43,444 nucleotides of DNA. Origin: Prevotellaceae bacterium (GTDB taxonomy: Bacteria > Bacteroidota > Bacteroidia > Bacteroidales > Bacteroidaceae). Position numbers and translations under genes: made by a program. This document shows positions 9,076 to 17,688 of the stretch, in pieces (the first letter of the stretch is position 1; every line of letters begins with the position of its first letter). The stretch covers positions 1 through 43,444 of the forward strand of contig JAQXRI010000011.1 in assembly GCA_029218445.1 (NCBI GenBank), in the 5' to 3' direction. The notes below the pieces were generated by a model. That model was not told where the DNA came from, ran no database searches, and saw only the letters and a list, made by a program, of their open reading frames with translations.

Positions 9076-9744
9076 ATGGATATTACCGTACTATTCAAGC
9101 TGACCTACGGACTATACGTAGTAGGAGCATTCGACAACGAGCGTCCCGTGGGATGCATCATCAACACCTGTTTCCAAGTGACAAACCAAAACCCAATTCT
9201 GGCCATCTCACTCAACAAAAACAACTACACGCTTGAGGCCATACGCCAAAGCCGCCGCTTCTCGCTGTCAATACTGGCCGAGGAGAGCGACACGACAGTC
9301 ATCGGCTCGTTTGGCTTCCGCTCAAGCTGCGACTGCGACAAATACGCCGACTACGGCTATCAGACCGCCGAAGGCGCGCCAATGGTGAACGGCACGTTTG
9401 CCGGCCGACTGCTGCTCGAAGCCCTGAACTTTGTTGACAACGAGACCCACGTGGTAGTGCTCGCCCGCCTCATCGACACCGTCAAGGGCGAAGGCACGCC
9501 AATGACCTACGACTACTACCACCGTGTGGTGAAAGGCCGTGCGCCCAAAAACGCCCCCACCTACGTAGCCCCCGAAGCCGCAGCCGCCGAGGCCAAGCCC
9601 GCTCCCTCTACCGACACCACCAAACACCAATATCAGTGTATCATCTGCGGCCACACGGTAGAGGTCGAAGGCAACCTGCCCGACGACTACGTATGCCCAC
9701 TCTGCAAAGCGTCGAAAGACAAGTTTGAGAGAGTGATGAAGTAA
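9076..9744 (+). CDS. Flavin reductase-rubredoxin fusion (high-molecular-weight rubredoxin type)
   Basis: 222 residues in two parts. Residues 1-160 form an FMN-binding flavin reductase domain (FKLTYGLYVVGAF, RPVGCIINTCFQVTNQNPILAISLNKNNYT). An Ala/Pro-rich linker (about 162-182) joins it to a complete rubredoxin (about 184-222) with iron-binding pairs CIICG and CPLC. This is the design of high-molecular-weight rubredoxins, which pass electrons from NAD(P)H to partners such as flavodiiron oxygen reductases or rubrerythrin in anaerobes. No such partner is in the window. The ATG at 9076 follows an A/T-rich leader 26 nt after priA. A separate small rubredoxin gene lies at 36114. Confidence 0.9.
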   Translation: MDITVLFKLTYGLYVVGAFDNERPVGCIINTCFQVTNQNPILAISLNKNNYTLEAIRQSRRFSLSILAEESDTTVIGSFGFRSSCDCDKYADYGYQTAEGAPMVNGTFAGRLLLEALNFVDNETHVVVLARLIDTVKGEGTPMTYDYYHRVVKGRAPKNAPTYVAPEAAAAEAKPAPSTDTTKHQYQCIICGHTVEVEGNLPDDYVCPLCKASKDKFERVMK

Positions 9745-9756
9745 GGCGGGAAAACT

Positions 9757-9775
9757 TTAATTCTTTAATTCCTTT
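9757..9775 (-). repeat. Short tandem octamer at a gene end
   Basis: On the minus strand two adjacent AATTAAAG-like units cover the last codons (ELKN) and the TAA stop of the phosphatase gene. This is a two-unit, one-armed version of the stop-codon-bearing arrays found at 24329 and elsewhere. No inverted partner is present, so chance is possible. Confidence 0.4.
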
Positions 9776-10890
9776 ATCTTCCCTTGGTCACCCACAAGCC
9801 AAATCTCGTTGCCTTCAATCAGCAAGGCGCGGCTGCGCTTGTGCTTGCGGTTTTTGTCGTTATCGACATTCACGGCTATCACCTTCCCCTCGTGCAGCGA
9901 GGTCACCTCGTTGAAAATGGTGTGGCCCACTATCACACGGTCAACATCGTAACGCTCCAACACCATCTGCAAGGTGTCGGCGGCAATGGGGTTGTACTTA
10001 GGGTCGCGCTTCACCATGCCACGATACCAAATGGGGCCATTCGAGGCGAAGAGGAAATAGGTGAGCGGGCTGTCGGCCTTGCGCTGAGCCTTGTTGAGAT
10101 AGAGTCCGTGGCTCATCAGCTCGTTGACGGTGGGTATGGACAGATGCTTATCGAGCAGCTGCCCGCTCACTCCGGCATGTACTATCAGGTTGCGGCCGAT
10201 GGTCATCATGGTGTTGCGTGTGGCTATCCAGTAGCCCAGCTCAGTGCCACGTCCCAACAGCTCGGGATATTCCATCATGAGCCTCTCGGCCAGCAGCTTA
10301 TATTTGTCCTTGGTGTAGCGCAGGTCGTTCATCAGCACCATCGGCTCGTGGTTGCCCAACATGAAATCGACGCTGCCTCCAGCCGCCTCGGCCTCCTGCT
10401 CCAGCTTATACACGAGCCACATTATCTGCGTGGCATCCTTGCCACGGTCCATTATGTCGCCTATCACCACAAGGCGGTTGCGGCCGTAAGTCCAGCGATA
10501 GCAGGAGTCGATTACTCCGCCAGCCTGCAACAGGCTGACCACACAGTTGAGGTCGGCGTGAGGGTCGGACATGATAAACAGCTTTTCGGGCTGCACGCAC
10601 TGCCACGGCTTGCGCTCAACGTGGTGAAGAGTGACGGGAAAGCGGTGGCGGCCGTCGTGCGACACCACATCGAAAGTATAATCAGAAGGCAGCGAAGCCA
10701 CGATGGTATCGCCAATGTGTCCTTGCAGGTCAACCGTCACTATGCGCACGCTGCCGTCGAGCCTGTACATTATGTAAGGCCCGTCGGCGGTGAGCTTGTT
10801 GTTGTCTTCATGCTTGTGTGAAGCCTGCATGCCGACCCAAGCCGACATGCAGACCAAACAAAACAGAGACCTTAAGAATATTCTTTTCAT
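9757..10890 (-). CDS. Exported calcineurin-like metallophosphatase (Shewanella-like/PPP type)
   Basis: 377 residues from ATG 10888-10890 (the codon before it is GTG). The N-terminus KRIFLRSLFCLVCMSAWVGMQA is a signal peptide, so it acts in the periplasm or beyond. Metal-binding motifs are in order: SDPHAD (near 108), GDIMDRG (144-150), GNHEPM (179-184), HAGVSG, and GHT near the C-terminus. This is the PPP-superfamily pattern, often annotated Ser/Thr phosphatase, though small phosphoesters are equally possible. It begins 39 nt after the SusD stop, with no visible terminator between, so it is probably the last gene of the SusCD operon. Its stop codon TAA lies in a short AATTAAAG-type repeat. 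Confidence 0.85.
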   Translation of the reverse strand: MKRIFLRSLFCLVCMSAWVGMQASHKHEDNNKLTADGPYIMYRLDGSVRIVTVDLQGHIGDTIVASLPSDYTFDVVSHDGRHRFPVTLHHVERKPWQCVQPEKLFIMSDPHADLNCVVSLLQAGGVIDSCYRWTYGRNRLVVIGDIMDRGKDATQIMWLVYKLEQEAEAAGGSVDFMLGNHEPMVLMNDLRYTKDKYKLLAERLMMEYPELLGRGTELGYWIATRNTMMTIGRNLIVHAGVSGQLLDKHLSIPTVNELMSHGLYLNKAQRKADSPLTYFLFASNGPIWYRGMVKRDPKYNPIAADTLQMVLERYDVDRVIVGHTIFNEVTSLHEGKVIAVNVDNDKNRKHKRSRALLIEGNEIWLVGDQGKIKELKN

Positions 10891-10928
10891 CACGATTTGT
10901 GTGTGTCCAGTCAGTTTTTATTCGTGCC

Positions 10929-12404
10929 TCATTCTTTGGCAGAATCGTAAGTCGGATTCTGCTGAATGTTCAGATTGGCGTCCCTCTCGGCCTTTGGAAT
11001 GGCCAGGACACATTTGTAGTAGCTCCAGTCGAAGTGCATCTTCTCGGGCTTGCTTATGAGGTGCTTTGTCGAGCTTACCTTCGACTGTCCCGACACGTCG
11101 TGGCGATCGACGAATCCTCCGTCGCGCAGAGCGTCAAACATGCGGTGGCCTTCACCCACGAGTTCTTTGCGTCGTTCGGTCATGACCCTCTCAAGCGTCA
11201 CTTGCGTGCCTTCGACGGTATTGGCGGGATTGGCACGGCGGACGATAGCGTCGAGCCACTTTACTGCATTGTCGTTGTCGCCCAGCTTCACGGCAGCCTC
11301 GGCTGCGTTGAGGTAAGTTTCAGAGAGGCGCAGCAATGGAATGTTGGCATCCATGATTTCCTCGCCTTCCTGTGGTTGGAACTTGTTGATGAATCCGCGC
11401 TTGCTGCTATAGACAAGCAGCTTCATGCGCACGTCCTTCGGGTCTTCGCTCAACAGTGCATGGAAACTGGTGGTGACGCAGATGTCCTTGTAGCCGACGG
11501 GTGAATGCAGTCGGCCAAGCGACTCCTTGCCGGGGCTGTCGTCGGTGGTGTTGACAATTTCAAACAGCACCTCGCCCTTGTTGTTCACACTGCAGTCGTT
11601 GGCCCATGCCGAAGGATATTCGGCATTGCTCCACAGCTCGTAGCCCTCAGCCTCAGCACCTTTTATGGCCTCAGTAGCCATCTTGTAGGCCTCAGCATCG
11701 TCGCCATGGTAGAGATAAACACGGCTGAGCAGGGTCATGGCTCCCCAGCGGTTGATGTGTCCCTTGCGGAAGGCCTTGCCCTCACTGTTGTCGAAGGCGG
11801 CCACGGCTGCTTTAAGGTCGTTGATGACGGCAGTGTAACATTCGGCCACGGTGTTGCGCGACGGCTTGGCATCCTTATCAAGCACAGTGTTGACGATGGG
11901 CACTCCCAACGAGGCGCCGTTGTCCTTCTTGTAGGGATAGCCGTAGAATCGGGTAAGGTCGAACAGCAACATTCCGCGAAGCGCCAACGCCTGACCCTTA
12001 TAGCAACTCTTCAGTTCCTCGTCTTTGGTGGAGACGTTGTCTATCTTGTCGAGAATGATGTTGCAAAGGGTAATCATCTCGTAAGGATACGACCAAAAGG
12101 TAGAGGGCGACGTGTCCTTGGTGAAGTTGAAGGTGTAGTAGTTGCCCGTACGCTTTGTTGCGCTATAGGCTTGCATGTCGTCGCCGGTGGCATCGGCGTA
12201 ATACACCAGTCGTCCCGAGTAGGCATAGGCATTCTGCATGGTTGTGTAGATGCCGTTGAGAGCAATGTCGATGTCGGTCAGTTCGTTGATGACCTTGTCG
12301 GTCTCCACCGACGTTGACGGTTCTACATCGAGCCATCCGTCAGAGCATGATGCAGCTGACAGTGCCAACGCTCCCATAATGATATATGATGTTAAGTTTT
12401 TCAT
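10929..12404 (-). CDS. SusD/RagB family outer-membrane lipoprotein
   Basis: 491-residue surface lipoprotein that caps the SusC transporter and binds the incoming nutrient. The lipoprotein signal peptide ends ALSAASC (Cys20 lipidated), followed by SDGWLDVEPSTSVETD, a standard SusD start. TPR-like helices and the C-terminal RagB region follow (LRLSETYLNAAEAAVKLGD, TLERVMTERRKELVGEGHRMFDALRDG, and a final LAIPKAERDANLNIQQNP). SusC ends 21 nt upstream. No glycoside hydrolase or lyase gene is nearby, so the ligand need not be a polysaccharide. Confidence 0.95.
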   Translation of the reverse strand: MKNLTSYIIMGALALSAASCSDGWLDVEPSTSVETDKVINELTDIDIALNGIYTTMQNAYAYSGRLVYYADATGDDMQAYSATKRTGNYYTFNFTKDTSPSTFWSYPYEMITLCNIILDKIDNVSTKDEELKSCYKGQALALRGMLLFDLTRFYGYPYKKDNGASLGVPIVNTVLDKDAKPSRNTVAECYTAVINDLKAAVAAFDNSEGKAFRKGHINRWGAMTLLSRVYLYHGDDAEAYKMATEAIKGAEAEGYELWSNAEYPSAWANDCSVNNKGEVLFEIVNTTDDSPGKESLGRLHSPVGYKDICVTTSFHALLSEDPKDVRMKLLVYSSKRGFINKFQPQEGEEIMDANIPLLRLSETYLNAAEAAVKLGDNDNAVKWLDAIVRRANPANTVEGTQVTLERVMTERRKELVGEGHRMFDALRDGGFVDRHDVSGQSKVSSTKHLISKPEKMHFDWSYYKCVLAIPKAERDANLNIQQNPTYDSAKE

Positions 12405-12425
12405 ATTCTGAACAGTGTTTATCGT

Positions 12426-15400
12426 TTAAAAATTGATGTTGATGCCGAATGTCATTGTCTTCAATGGAGGTGTACCCCAGATGGCGGTACCTGCGCTTAC
12501 TGCTTCGGGGTCGTACTGGTCGTAGCTTGCCCATGTGAGCAGGTTGTTGCCTGAAGCATAGAACCTTACATAGTCGAGGCCGAGCTTGTTTGTCCATTCC
12601 TTAGGCAGTGTAATGCCAAAGGTAAGGTTTTTCAGGCGTATGAAGTCGGTGCTGTGAAGACGTCGGCTGGTGGCATAGCTGCTCATAGGATAGTCGGGCT
12701 CTTCAACAAAGAGTTCGTAGTTGGTGATGTCGCCCGGCTGCTTCCACGAGTCACGGTAGTAAGCCGGAATGTTGGCCTCAAGGTCGTTGCCGCCATGCTC
12801 GGTCTTCTGTGCCCAGTTGTCGTAGGAGTAGCCACCAAACTGGCATGAGATGGTGAAGTTGAGGTCGAACCATTTGTAGCGCAGCGTGTTGCTGAGTCCG
12901 CCCGTCATGGTTGGCTCGGCATGTTTCATAGGTATGCGGTTGGCCTCGTCGGGATTCTCAGTCACGTCCTTCACGTAGTTGCCGTTGGCGTCGAGCGTGT
13001 TGGTGTAGAACTGTGGCTTTCCGTTTTCGGGATTGACTCCTGCAAACTCAATGAGGTAGAAGGTGCGGTAGGAGCTGCCCACCTTGTGTATCTGCGAGCC
13101 GCTGACTATTTCGGTCTGCCTTCCGTCGAGAGTAACGATTTTGTTCTTGTTGTGAGATATGTTGAGCGAGGTGTTCCAGGTAAAGTCCTTTGTCTGAATG
13201 TTTCTCGATGATATTTCGAGTTCAAATCCTTGGTTCTTCACCTCGCCGATGTTGAGCAGATAGCTGCCAAAACCTGTAGTCATGGATATAGGATAGTCCA
13301 TAAGCAGGTCTTTGGTGGTGCGGGTGTAATATTCGAGAGTCACGTTGACACGATTCCAAAGACTAAAGTCTAGGCCAATGTTGAAGTTGTGGTTGGTTTC
13401 CCACGACAGTTCGCTGTTGGCTATCTGCGACAGTGTATAGGCAGGATCGCCGATGTAGCTGCCCGACACGCCAAGCAAGCCATAATAGCCGTAGTAGTCG
13501 GAAGGCAGAGTACCATTGACACCATAGGAAGCCCTCAGTTTCAGCTCAGTGAGCCAGTCGGAAAGAGGTTTCATGAAGTCTTCCTCGGCAATGCGCCATG
13601 CTCCCGACACCGACCAGAACTGTCCCCAACGGTTGCCGGAGGCAAGACGAGAGCTGCCGTCGGTACGGAAGCTGCCGCCAAGGAAGTACTTGTTCTTGTA
13701 GTCATAGTTGACACGGCTGAGGTATGACAGCAGGCGTGTGCGCGTGCTTGAACCACTGGCACCGCCCAGTGTGGCGCCATTGCTCAGTGCCGGCTTGTTG
13801 TAGGTGGCGAAGTTGGTGCGGCTGCCGCTTACATAGTCGCGGTTCTGGTCGTCAATCTCATAGCCAACAAGCACGTCGAGGTTGTGGTCGTCGGCAATGG
13901 TGCAGGCGTAAGACAACTGGTTGGCCCATACCATTTTGCTACGTTCATAGATGTTCTTGTACATCTCGCCGTTTACGTCATCACCGTTAGATGTGCGTGG
14001 GTCATACCACTGCTCACCCTTGTTTACGGTATAATCGTAGCTGAGAGTCGATTTGAACTTCAAGTTGGGTATGAACTCATATTCGCCATAGATGGTGTTG
14101 AAGTGGCGGGTGATGTGCTCACACTTCCAGTCGTAGGTTTGCGAAAGCAGAGGGTTGCGGTCTTCATTGCGTATGAACTCGCGGTTCCAGCTTCCGTCTT
14201 CGTTATATACAGGGTCGGAGGGTACAACGCAGTTGCGCGAGCTGTAGAAAGGAGAGGTGTAGCTCGAACCTTCCGTATAAACGTCTTGGCTGACCTGAGA
14301 GAAGAGGGTGTTGATGCCAAGGGTGAGATGCTGGTTGGCCTTGTACTCGGCATTGACGCGGCCACTGACGCGCTCGATGCCAGAATTGGCCGTGATGCCT
14401 TCCTGCTTCATGTAGGCCAGAGAGCTGTAGTACTTGAAACGCTCGGTACCGCCCGACACCGAAGCCTCATAATTCTGGTGGCTGCCCATCTTGAAGAGTA
14501 TGTCGTCCCAGTCAACATATCCGCACCATGGCACGGGAGCATAGTCGTCGATGTACTTGTCGGCATAGGCCTTGGCCTCTTCTTCAGTGGCTCCTTCGTG
14601 GAGTATCTGTCCGGCCTTGAGTCCGTTGTAGATGTATTCGCGACGTTCTTCGCCACTCATGATGGGACGATAGTCCATGGCAAAGTCAGAGAAACCCCAG
14701 TCGGCCTTCAATGCTACCGAAGGCTTGCCCACCTTGCCACGCTTGGTGGTGATGAGAATGACGCCATTGGCGGCGCGCGAACCATAGAGCGATGCTGCGG
14801 CGGCGTCCTTAATGACGGTGATGTTCTCAATGTCGGAGGTGTTGATGGTGCTCATGATGTCAAGTCCGGCATCGGTGTCGAGAGTAGAGACGTTGCCCGA
14901 CATTGTAGGCACACCGTCGATGACGTAGAGCGGAGAGTTGGAGGCGTTGAAAGAGCCCATACCACGAATGTTGATGGACGTGGCCGAACCAGGCTGGCCT
15001 GACGACGAACTAATCTGTATGCCGGGAGCTGCACCCTGCAATAATCCGGAGAACGATACGGCAGGAACGTCCTTCAGTTGGCTGGTCTTTACAGTGGATG
15101 CCGAACCTGCATAGGCCGACTTCTTATACGTACCATATCCCGTTACGACAACCTCCTCAAGCAGCTGCTCGTTGGGCTGGAGCATAATGTTGAGTTCCTT
15201 GCTGCCGTCGGCGGTAACTTCCTGCGATACAAAACCGAGATAAGACACGGCGAGCGTCACGCGTTTGCCGTCGGTAAGAATGTTGAAGCATCCGTCGATG
15301 TCAGTGGCCGAACCGCTGCCAGTGCCCTTTACCATTATGCTTGCGCCTATAATAGGCTCGCCGTTCTGGTCGATCACCCTACCCGTGATTTTCTTCTTGT

Positions 15401-15758
15401 CGGCCTTCTTGCCAATGGCAGTGGCAGAGCCTTCGTCGTCCTTGTCGAAAACGACAATCGACTTGTCGGAAACCACTCGATAGCGCAGGTTACGGTTTTT
15501 GAAAGCCTTGTCGAGGACGCTTTCCACCGCCACTCCGGTCATGTTGAGCGTAATGTCGGGTTTGTCGTCAATTATTTCATCACGATAAGAGAAGTGATAG
15601 GTAGTCTGCTGTTCTATCACCTTGAACACTTTTTTCAGCGTTGCCTTTTCTGTTTTCACTGTCACTTTCTGCTTTTGCTGTGCAAACATGTTGCTGCAAC
15701 ATAGCATTGCCATCAGCAGTAGCACAATGAAATGCCTTTTGTTTTCAATCATGTCCAT
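12426..15758 (-). CDS. SusC/RagA TonB-dependent receptor with STN signalling domain
   Basis: Outer-membrane importer of about 1110 residues. After a signal peptide (KRHFIVLLLMAMLCCSNMFA) comes an STN domain (about 31-105) that talks to a FecR anti-sigma, then a carboxypeptidase-D-like beta domain (KKITGRVIDQNGEPIIGASIMVKG). The SusC signature NEQLLEEVVVTGYGTYKKSAYAGS leads into the plug (SINIRGMGSFNASNSPLYVIDG), and a beta barrel ends LKTMTFGININF. The open frame extends to a TTG at 15764; the first ATG is 15758. The STN domain and adjacent sigma/anti-sigma genes mark it as a transducer: ligand binding should induce its own operon. A 154-nt gap to fecR may hold an ECF-dependent promoter, which I could not recognise. 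Confidence 0.96.
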   Translation of the reverse strand: MDMIENKRHFIVLLLMAMLCCSNMFAQQKQKVTVKTEKATLKKVFKVIEQQTTYHFSYRDEIIDDKPDITLNMTGVAVESVLDKAFKNRNLRYRVVSDKSIVVFDKDDEGSATAIGKKADKKKITGRVIDQNGEPIIGASIMVKGTGSGSATDIDGCFNILTDGKRVTLAVSYLGFVSQEVTADGSKELNIMLQPNEQLLEEVVVTGYGTYKKSAYAGSASTVKTSQLKDVPAVSFSGLLQGAAPGIQISSSSGQPGSATSINIRGMGSFNASNSPLYVIDGVPTMSGNVSTLDTDAGLDIMSTINTSDIENITVIKDAAAASLYGSRAANGVILITTKRGKVGKPSVALKADWGFSDFAMDYRPIMSGEERREYIYNGLKAGQILHEGATEEEAKAYADKYIDDYAPVPWCGYVDWDDILFKMGSHQNYEASVSGGTERFKYYSSLAYMKQEGITANSGIERVSGRVNAEYKANQHLTLGINTLFSQVSQDVYTEGSSYTSPFYSSRNCVVPSDPVYNEDGSWNREFIRNEDRNPLLSQTYDWKCEHITRHFNTIYGEYEFIPNLKFKSTLSYDYTVNKGEQWYDPRTSNGDDVNGEMYKNIYERSKMVWANQLSYACTIADDHNLDVLVGYEIDDQNRDYVSGSRTNFATYNKPALSNGATLGGASGSSTRTRLLSYLSRVNYDYKNKYFLGGSFRTDGSSRLASGNRWGQFWSVSGAWRIAEEDFMKPLSDWLTELKLRASYGVNGTLPSDYYGYYGLLGVSGSYIGDPAYTLSQIANSELSWETNHNFNIGLDFSLWNRVNVTLEYYTRTTKDLLMDYPISMTTGFGSYLLNIGEVKNQGFELEISSRNIQTKDFTWNTSLNISHNKNKIVTLDGRQTEIVSGSQIHKVGSSYRTFYLIEFAGVNPENGKPQFYTNTLDANGNYVKDVTENPDEANRIPMKHAEPTMTGGLSNTLRYKWFDLNFTISCQFGGYSYDNWAQKTEHGGNDLEANIPAYYRDSWKQPGDITNYELFVEEPDYPMSSYATSRRLHSTDFIRLKNLTFGITLPKEWTNKLGLDYVRFYASGNNLLTWASYDQYDPEAVSAGTAIWGTPPLKTMTFGININF

Positions 15759-15912
15759 TTTCAATAGTTTTAGATGTTAATAAAATGGGGATTCTAAATG
15801 TCTCTCTATTTATTCATACACCTTTTTTTTGTGGACATAACAGTCAAATTGCCGTTTTTTTATCAAAAAAGTGATAAAACCCAAAATACGACGGTATGAT
15901 GTATAAAAATGA

Positions 15913-16875
15913 TTAATGCATTATGTATTCGTCACCGTTTCGAGTTATATTGGCTTCGTACGACAGTCTCAGCACTTCCAAGGCCTCATTGACGTTGTTT
16001 GACGGCAAAATGCCTGAGAATGTATTGCCAAGCCACTGCTTGTTGCCCACCCTGATGCGGCAACCATAGTTGGCTTCGAGCGTAGCGACAACCTTTTCGA
16101 GTGGAGTGCTATGGAACGTTATGAAACCCTGACGCAGCATTAGAGGCTTTTTTACCATGCGCTGGACACGTATCTCGCCCGTCGTGTAGTCGAGACAGGC
16201 GCGGTCGTTGGGATTGAGCACTACGCTCTTGTTGGTCATGCGCGAGAGAAGGCTTACGACACCATGGTCGAGAAACAGCTCGGCACTGTCGGCTACACTG
16301 CGTGCCGAAAGGTTAAACTCAGTGCCCAACACCCTTACTTCCAGTCCTTTAGAATCGATGACAAAGGGATGGTCACTGTCCTTATGAACTTCGAAATAAG
16401 CCTCTCCATCGAGTTTCACCTTTCGGCTGCTTTTGTTGAACGAGCGGATGCCGTAGCTGAGCTTAGAGCTATAGAAGAGCGTAATCTTGGTGCCGTCGGG
16501 CAGGTGCACGCTTGCCTTTTCGCCTTTGTCAGTGGCCACAATTACGTCGTCAGACAATTGTCGGCTGGTTTCAACATATAAATATATGGTGGTAAAGAAC
16601 AGAATGGGCAATAGCAATATAGCCGCATATTTCAAAATCTTATACGGCAGTTTGCCCGTTGCTCGGCTCTTGCTCATTTCCGCATCGAGCCTTCCCTTAA
16701 TGCGGGCAAGCCTCACGTCATCGGCCAACGTCTCGTCGGCATCGTTGTCCGTCCAGTCGTGGATAAGACATTGGGTGAGCTGCTCGTTGGTGGCACTGTC
16801 CAAGGTTTCCCTGAGTTGTTTGAGTTCGGCTGAGGTGAGCTGGTTTCTTCGATATTTCTTTATTAGATTGTTCAT
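15913..16875 (-). CDS. FecR-family anti-sigma factor
   Basis: 320 residues. The cytoplasmic N-terminal part (1-80, rich in charged helices) should hold the ECF sigma factor. One membrane span lies at about 82-102 (YAAILLLPILFFTTIYLYV). The periplasmic FecR domain follows (KGEKASVHLPDGTKITLFYSSKLSY, KLDGEAYFEVHKDSDHPFVID, VLGTEFNLSA), and a C-terminal STN-like domain ends the chain (TFHSTPLEKVVATLEANYGCRI). It would relay the state of the SusC transducer to the sigma factor encoded 60 nt upstream. Confidence 0.94.
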   Translation of the reverse strand: MNNLIKKYRRNQLTSAELKQLRETLDSATNEQLTQCLIHDWTDNDADETLADDVRLARIKGRLDAEMSKSRATGKLPYKILKYAAILLLPILFFTTIYLYVETSRQLSDDVIVATDKGEKASVHLPDGTKITLFYSSKLSYGIRSFNKSSRKVKLDGEAYFEVHKDSDHPFVIDSKGLEVRVLGTEFNLSARSVADSAELFLDHGVVSLLSRMTNKSVVLNPNDRACLDYTTGEIRVQRMVKKPLMLRQGFITFHSTPLEKVVATLEANYGCRIRVGNKQWLGNTFSGILPSNNVNEALEVLRLSYEANITRNGDEYIMH

Positions 16876-16935
16876 TGTTCGTTGTCTTCTTGTATATTAA
16901 TACACTATTATAACGTAAAACATAACAAGCTGTGG

Positions 16936-17508
16936 CTATAATTTAATAAACAATAACATAATTAGTGTCAGTAGGGCTGTAAGCATCGTCCTAAGCCGTT
17001 TCAGTGCCAGCGAAAGCTGATTTCTGACGGTCTGAACATTCAGATGCAGCTTGGCGGCAATATCGGCCGGGCTCATGCCTTCAAATTTAGCCATTTCTAC
17101 AATGAGCTTTTGCTGTGGTGGAAGCTTTTGCATACTACGTTGAACCATGGCAAGAAACTCCTGATATTCCAAAGGCAGCTGCAACTCCGACCTTCGTCCG
17201 TCGCAATGTTCTACATAGGCCTCGAACACAGGCGAATGAACTTTGGAACGCAGTGCATTTATGAGCCGACGTTTAGACATTTGCAACAGCAGTGGACTTA
17301 TGGTTGCCACGTCGCGAAGCTTTTCACGATGAAGCCACAGGGCGAGAAACACGTCGTGGACTATTTCTTCGGCCTCTTCAAACGACTTGACATACTGCAC
17401 GGAATAGGCAAAGAGCCTGGGCGAATACAGGCGATAGAGGGCATCGAATGCTTTTTGCGACCCTTGCCTCAGTTGCGTAATCAGATGCTTTTCCTGGTGA
17501 ATGTCCAT
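16936..17508 (-). CDS. ECF sigma factor (sigma-70 family, Bacteroides expansion type)
   Basis: 190 residues. Region 2 spans about 22-88 (FDALYRLYSPRLFAYSVQYVKSFEEAEEIVHDVFLALW) and region 4 about 125-172 (LPPQQKLIVEMAKFEGMSPADIAAKLHLNVQTVRNQLSLALKRL). The last 15 residues (LTALLTLIMLLFIKL) are strongly hydrophobic, a tail seen in some Bacteroidetes ECF factors that may aid membrane or FecR association. It should activate the SusC-SusD-phosphatase genes when released by FecR. It has its own housekeeping promoter at 17564-17595. Confidence 0.94.
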   Translation of the reverse strand: MDIHQEKHLITQLRQGSQKAFDALYRLYSPRLFAYSVQYVKSFEEAEEIVHDVFLALWLHREKLRDVATISPLLLQMSKRRLINALRSKVHSPVFEAYVEHCDGRRSELQLPLEYQEFLAMVQRSMQKLPPQQKLIVEMAKFEGMSPADIAAKLHLNVQTVRNQLSLALKRLRTMLTALLTLIMLLFIKL

Positions 17509-17563
17509 TGCTGTCGGTATGTGTGTGCTGAAATTGAATGTTCTTTCTCTGTTTTGTGGGGTG

Positions 17564-17595
17564 CAAAAGTAGCAATATTTGATGGTTCAGCCAAA
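17564..17595 (-). promoter_or_regulatory. Promoter of the ECF sigma-fecR unit
   Basis: Minus-strand TTTG (17592-17595), a 20-nt spacer, then TACTTTTG (17564-17571). The expected start near 17557 leaves a leader of about 50 nt before the sigma factor ATG at 17508. Confidence 0.8.
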
Positions 17596-17649
17596 TTTTT
17601 TCGACAATATTTTTTCCTTCATTAGTGTTTTATGCTACGACAAACAAAA

Positions 17650-17674
17650 GAGCGCGGACGAGATGTCCACGCTC
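17650..17674 (-). terminator. Intrinsic terminator of the FadL/OmpP1-type gene
   Basis: Read on the minus strand, GAGCGTGGAC, a 5-nt loop and GTCCGCGCTC form a 10-bp stem (one U-G wobble), followed by TTTTGTTTG. It lies 15 nt after the stop codon of the porin gene and separates it from the sigma factor promoter. Confidence 0.8.
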
Positions 17675-17688
17675 AAATCATTCTTTTT

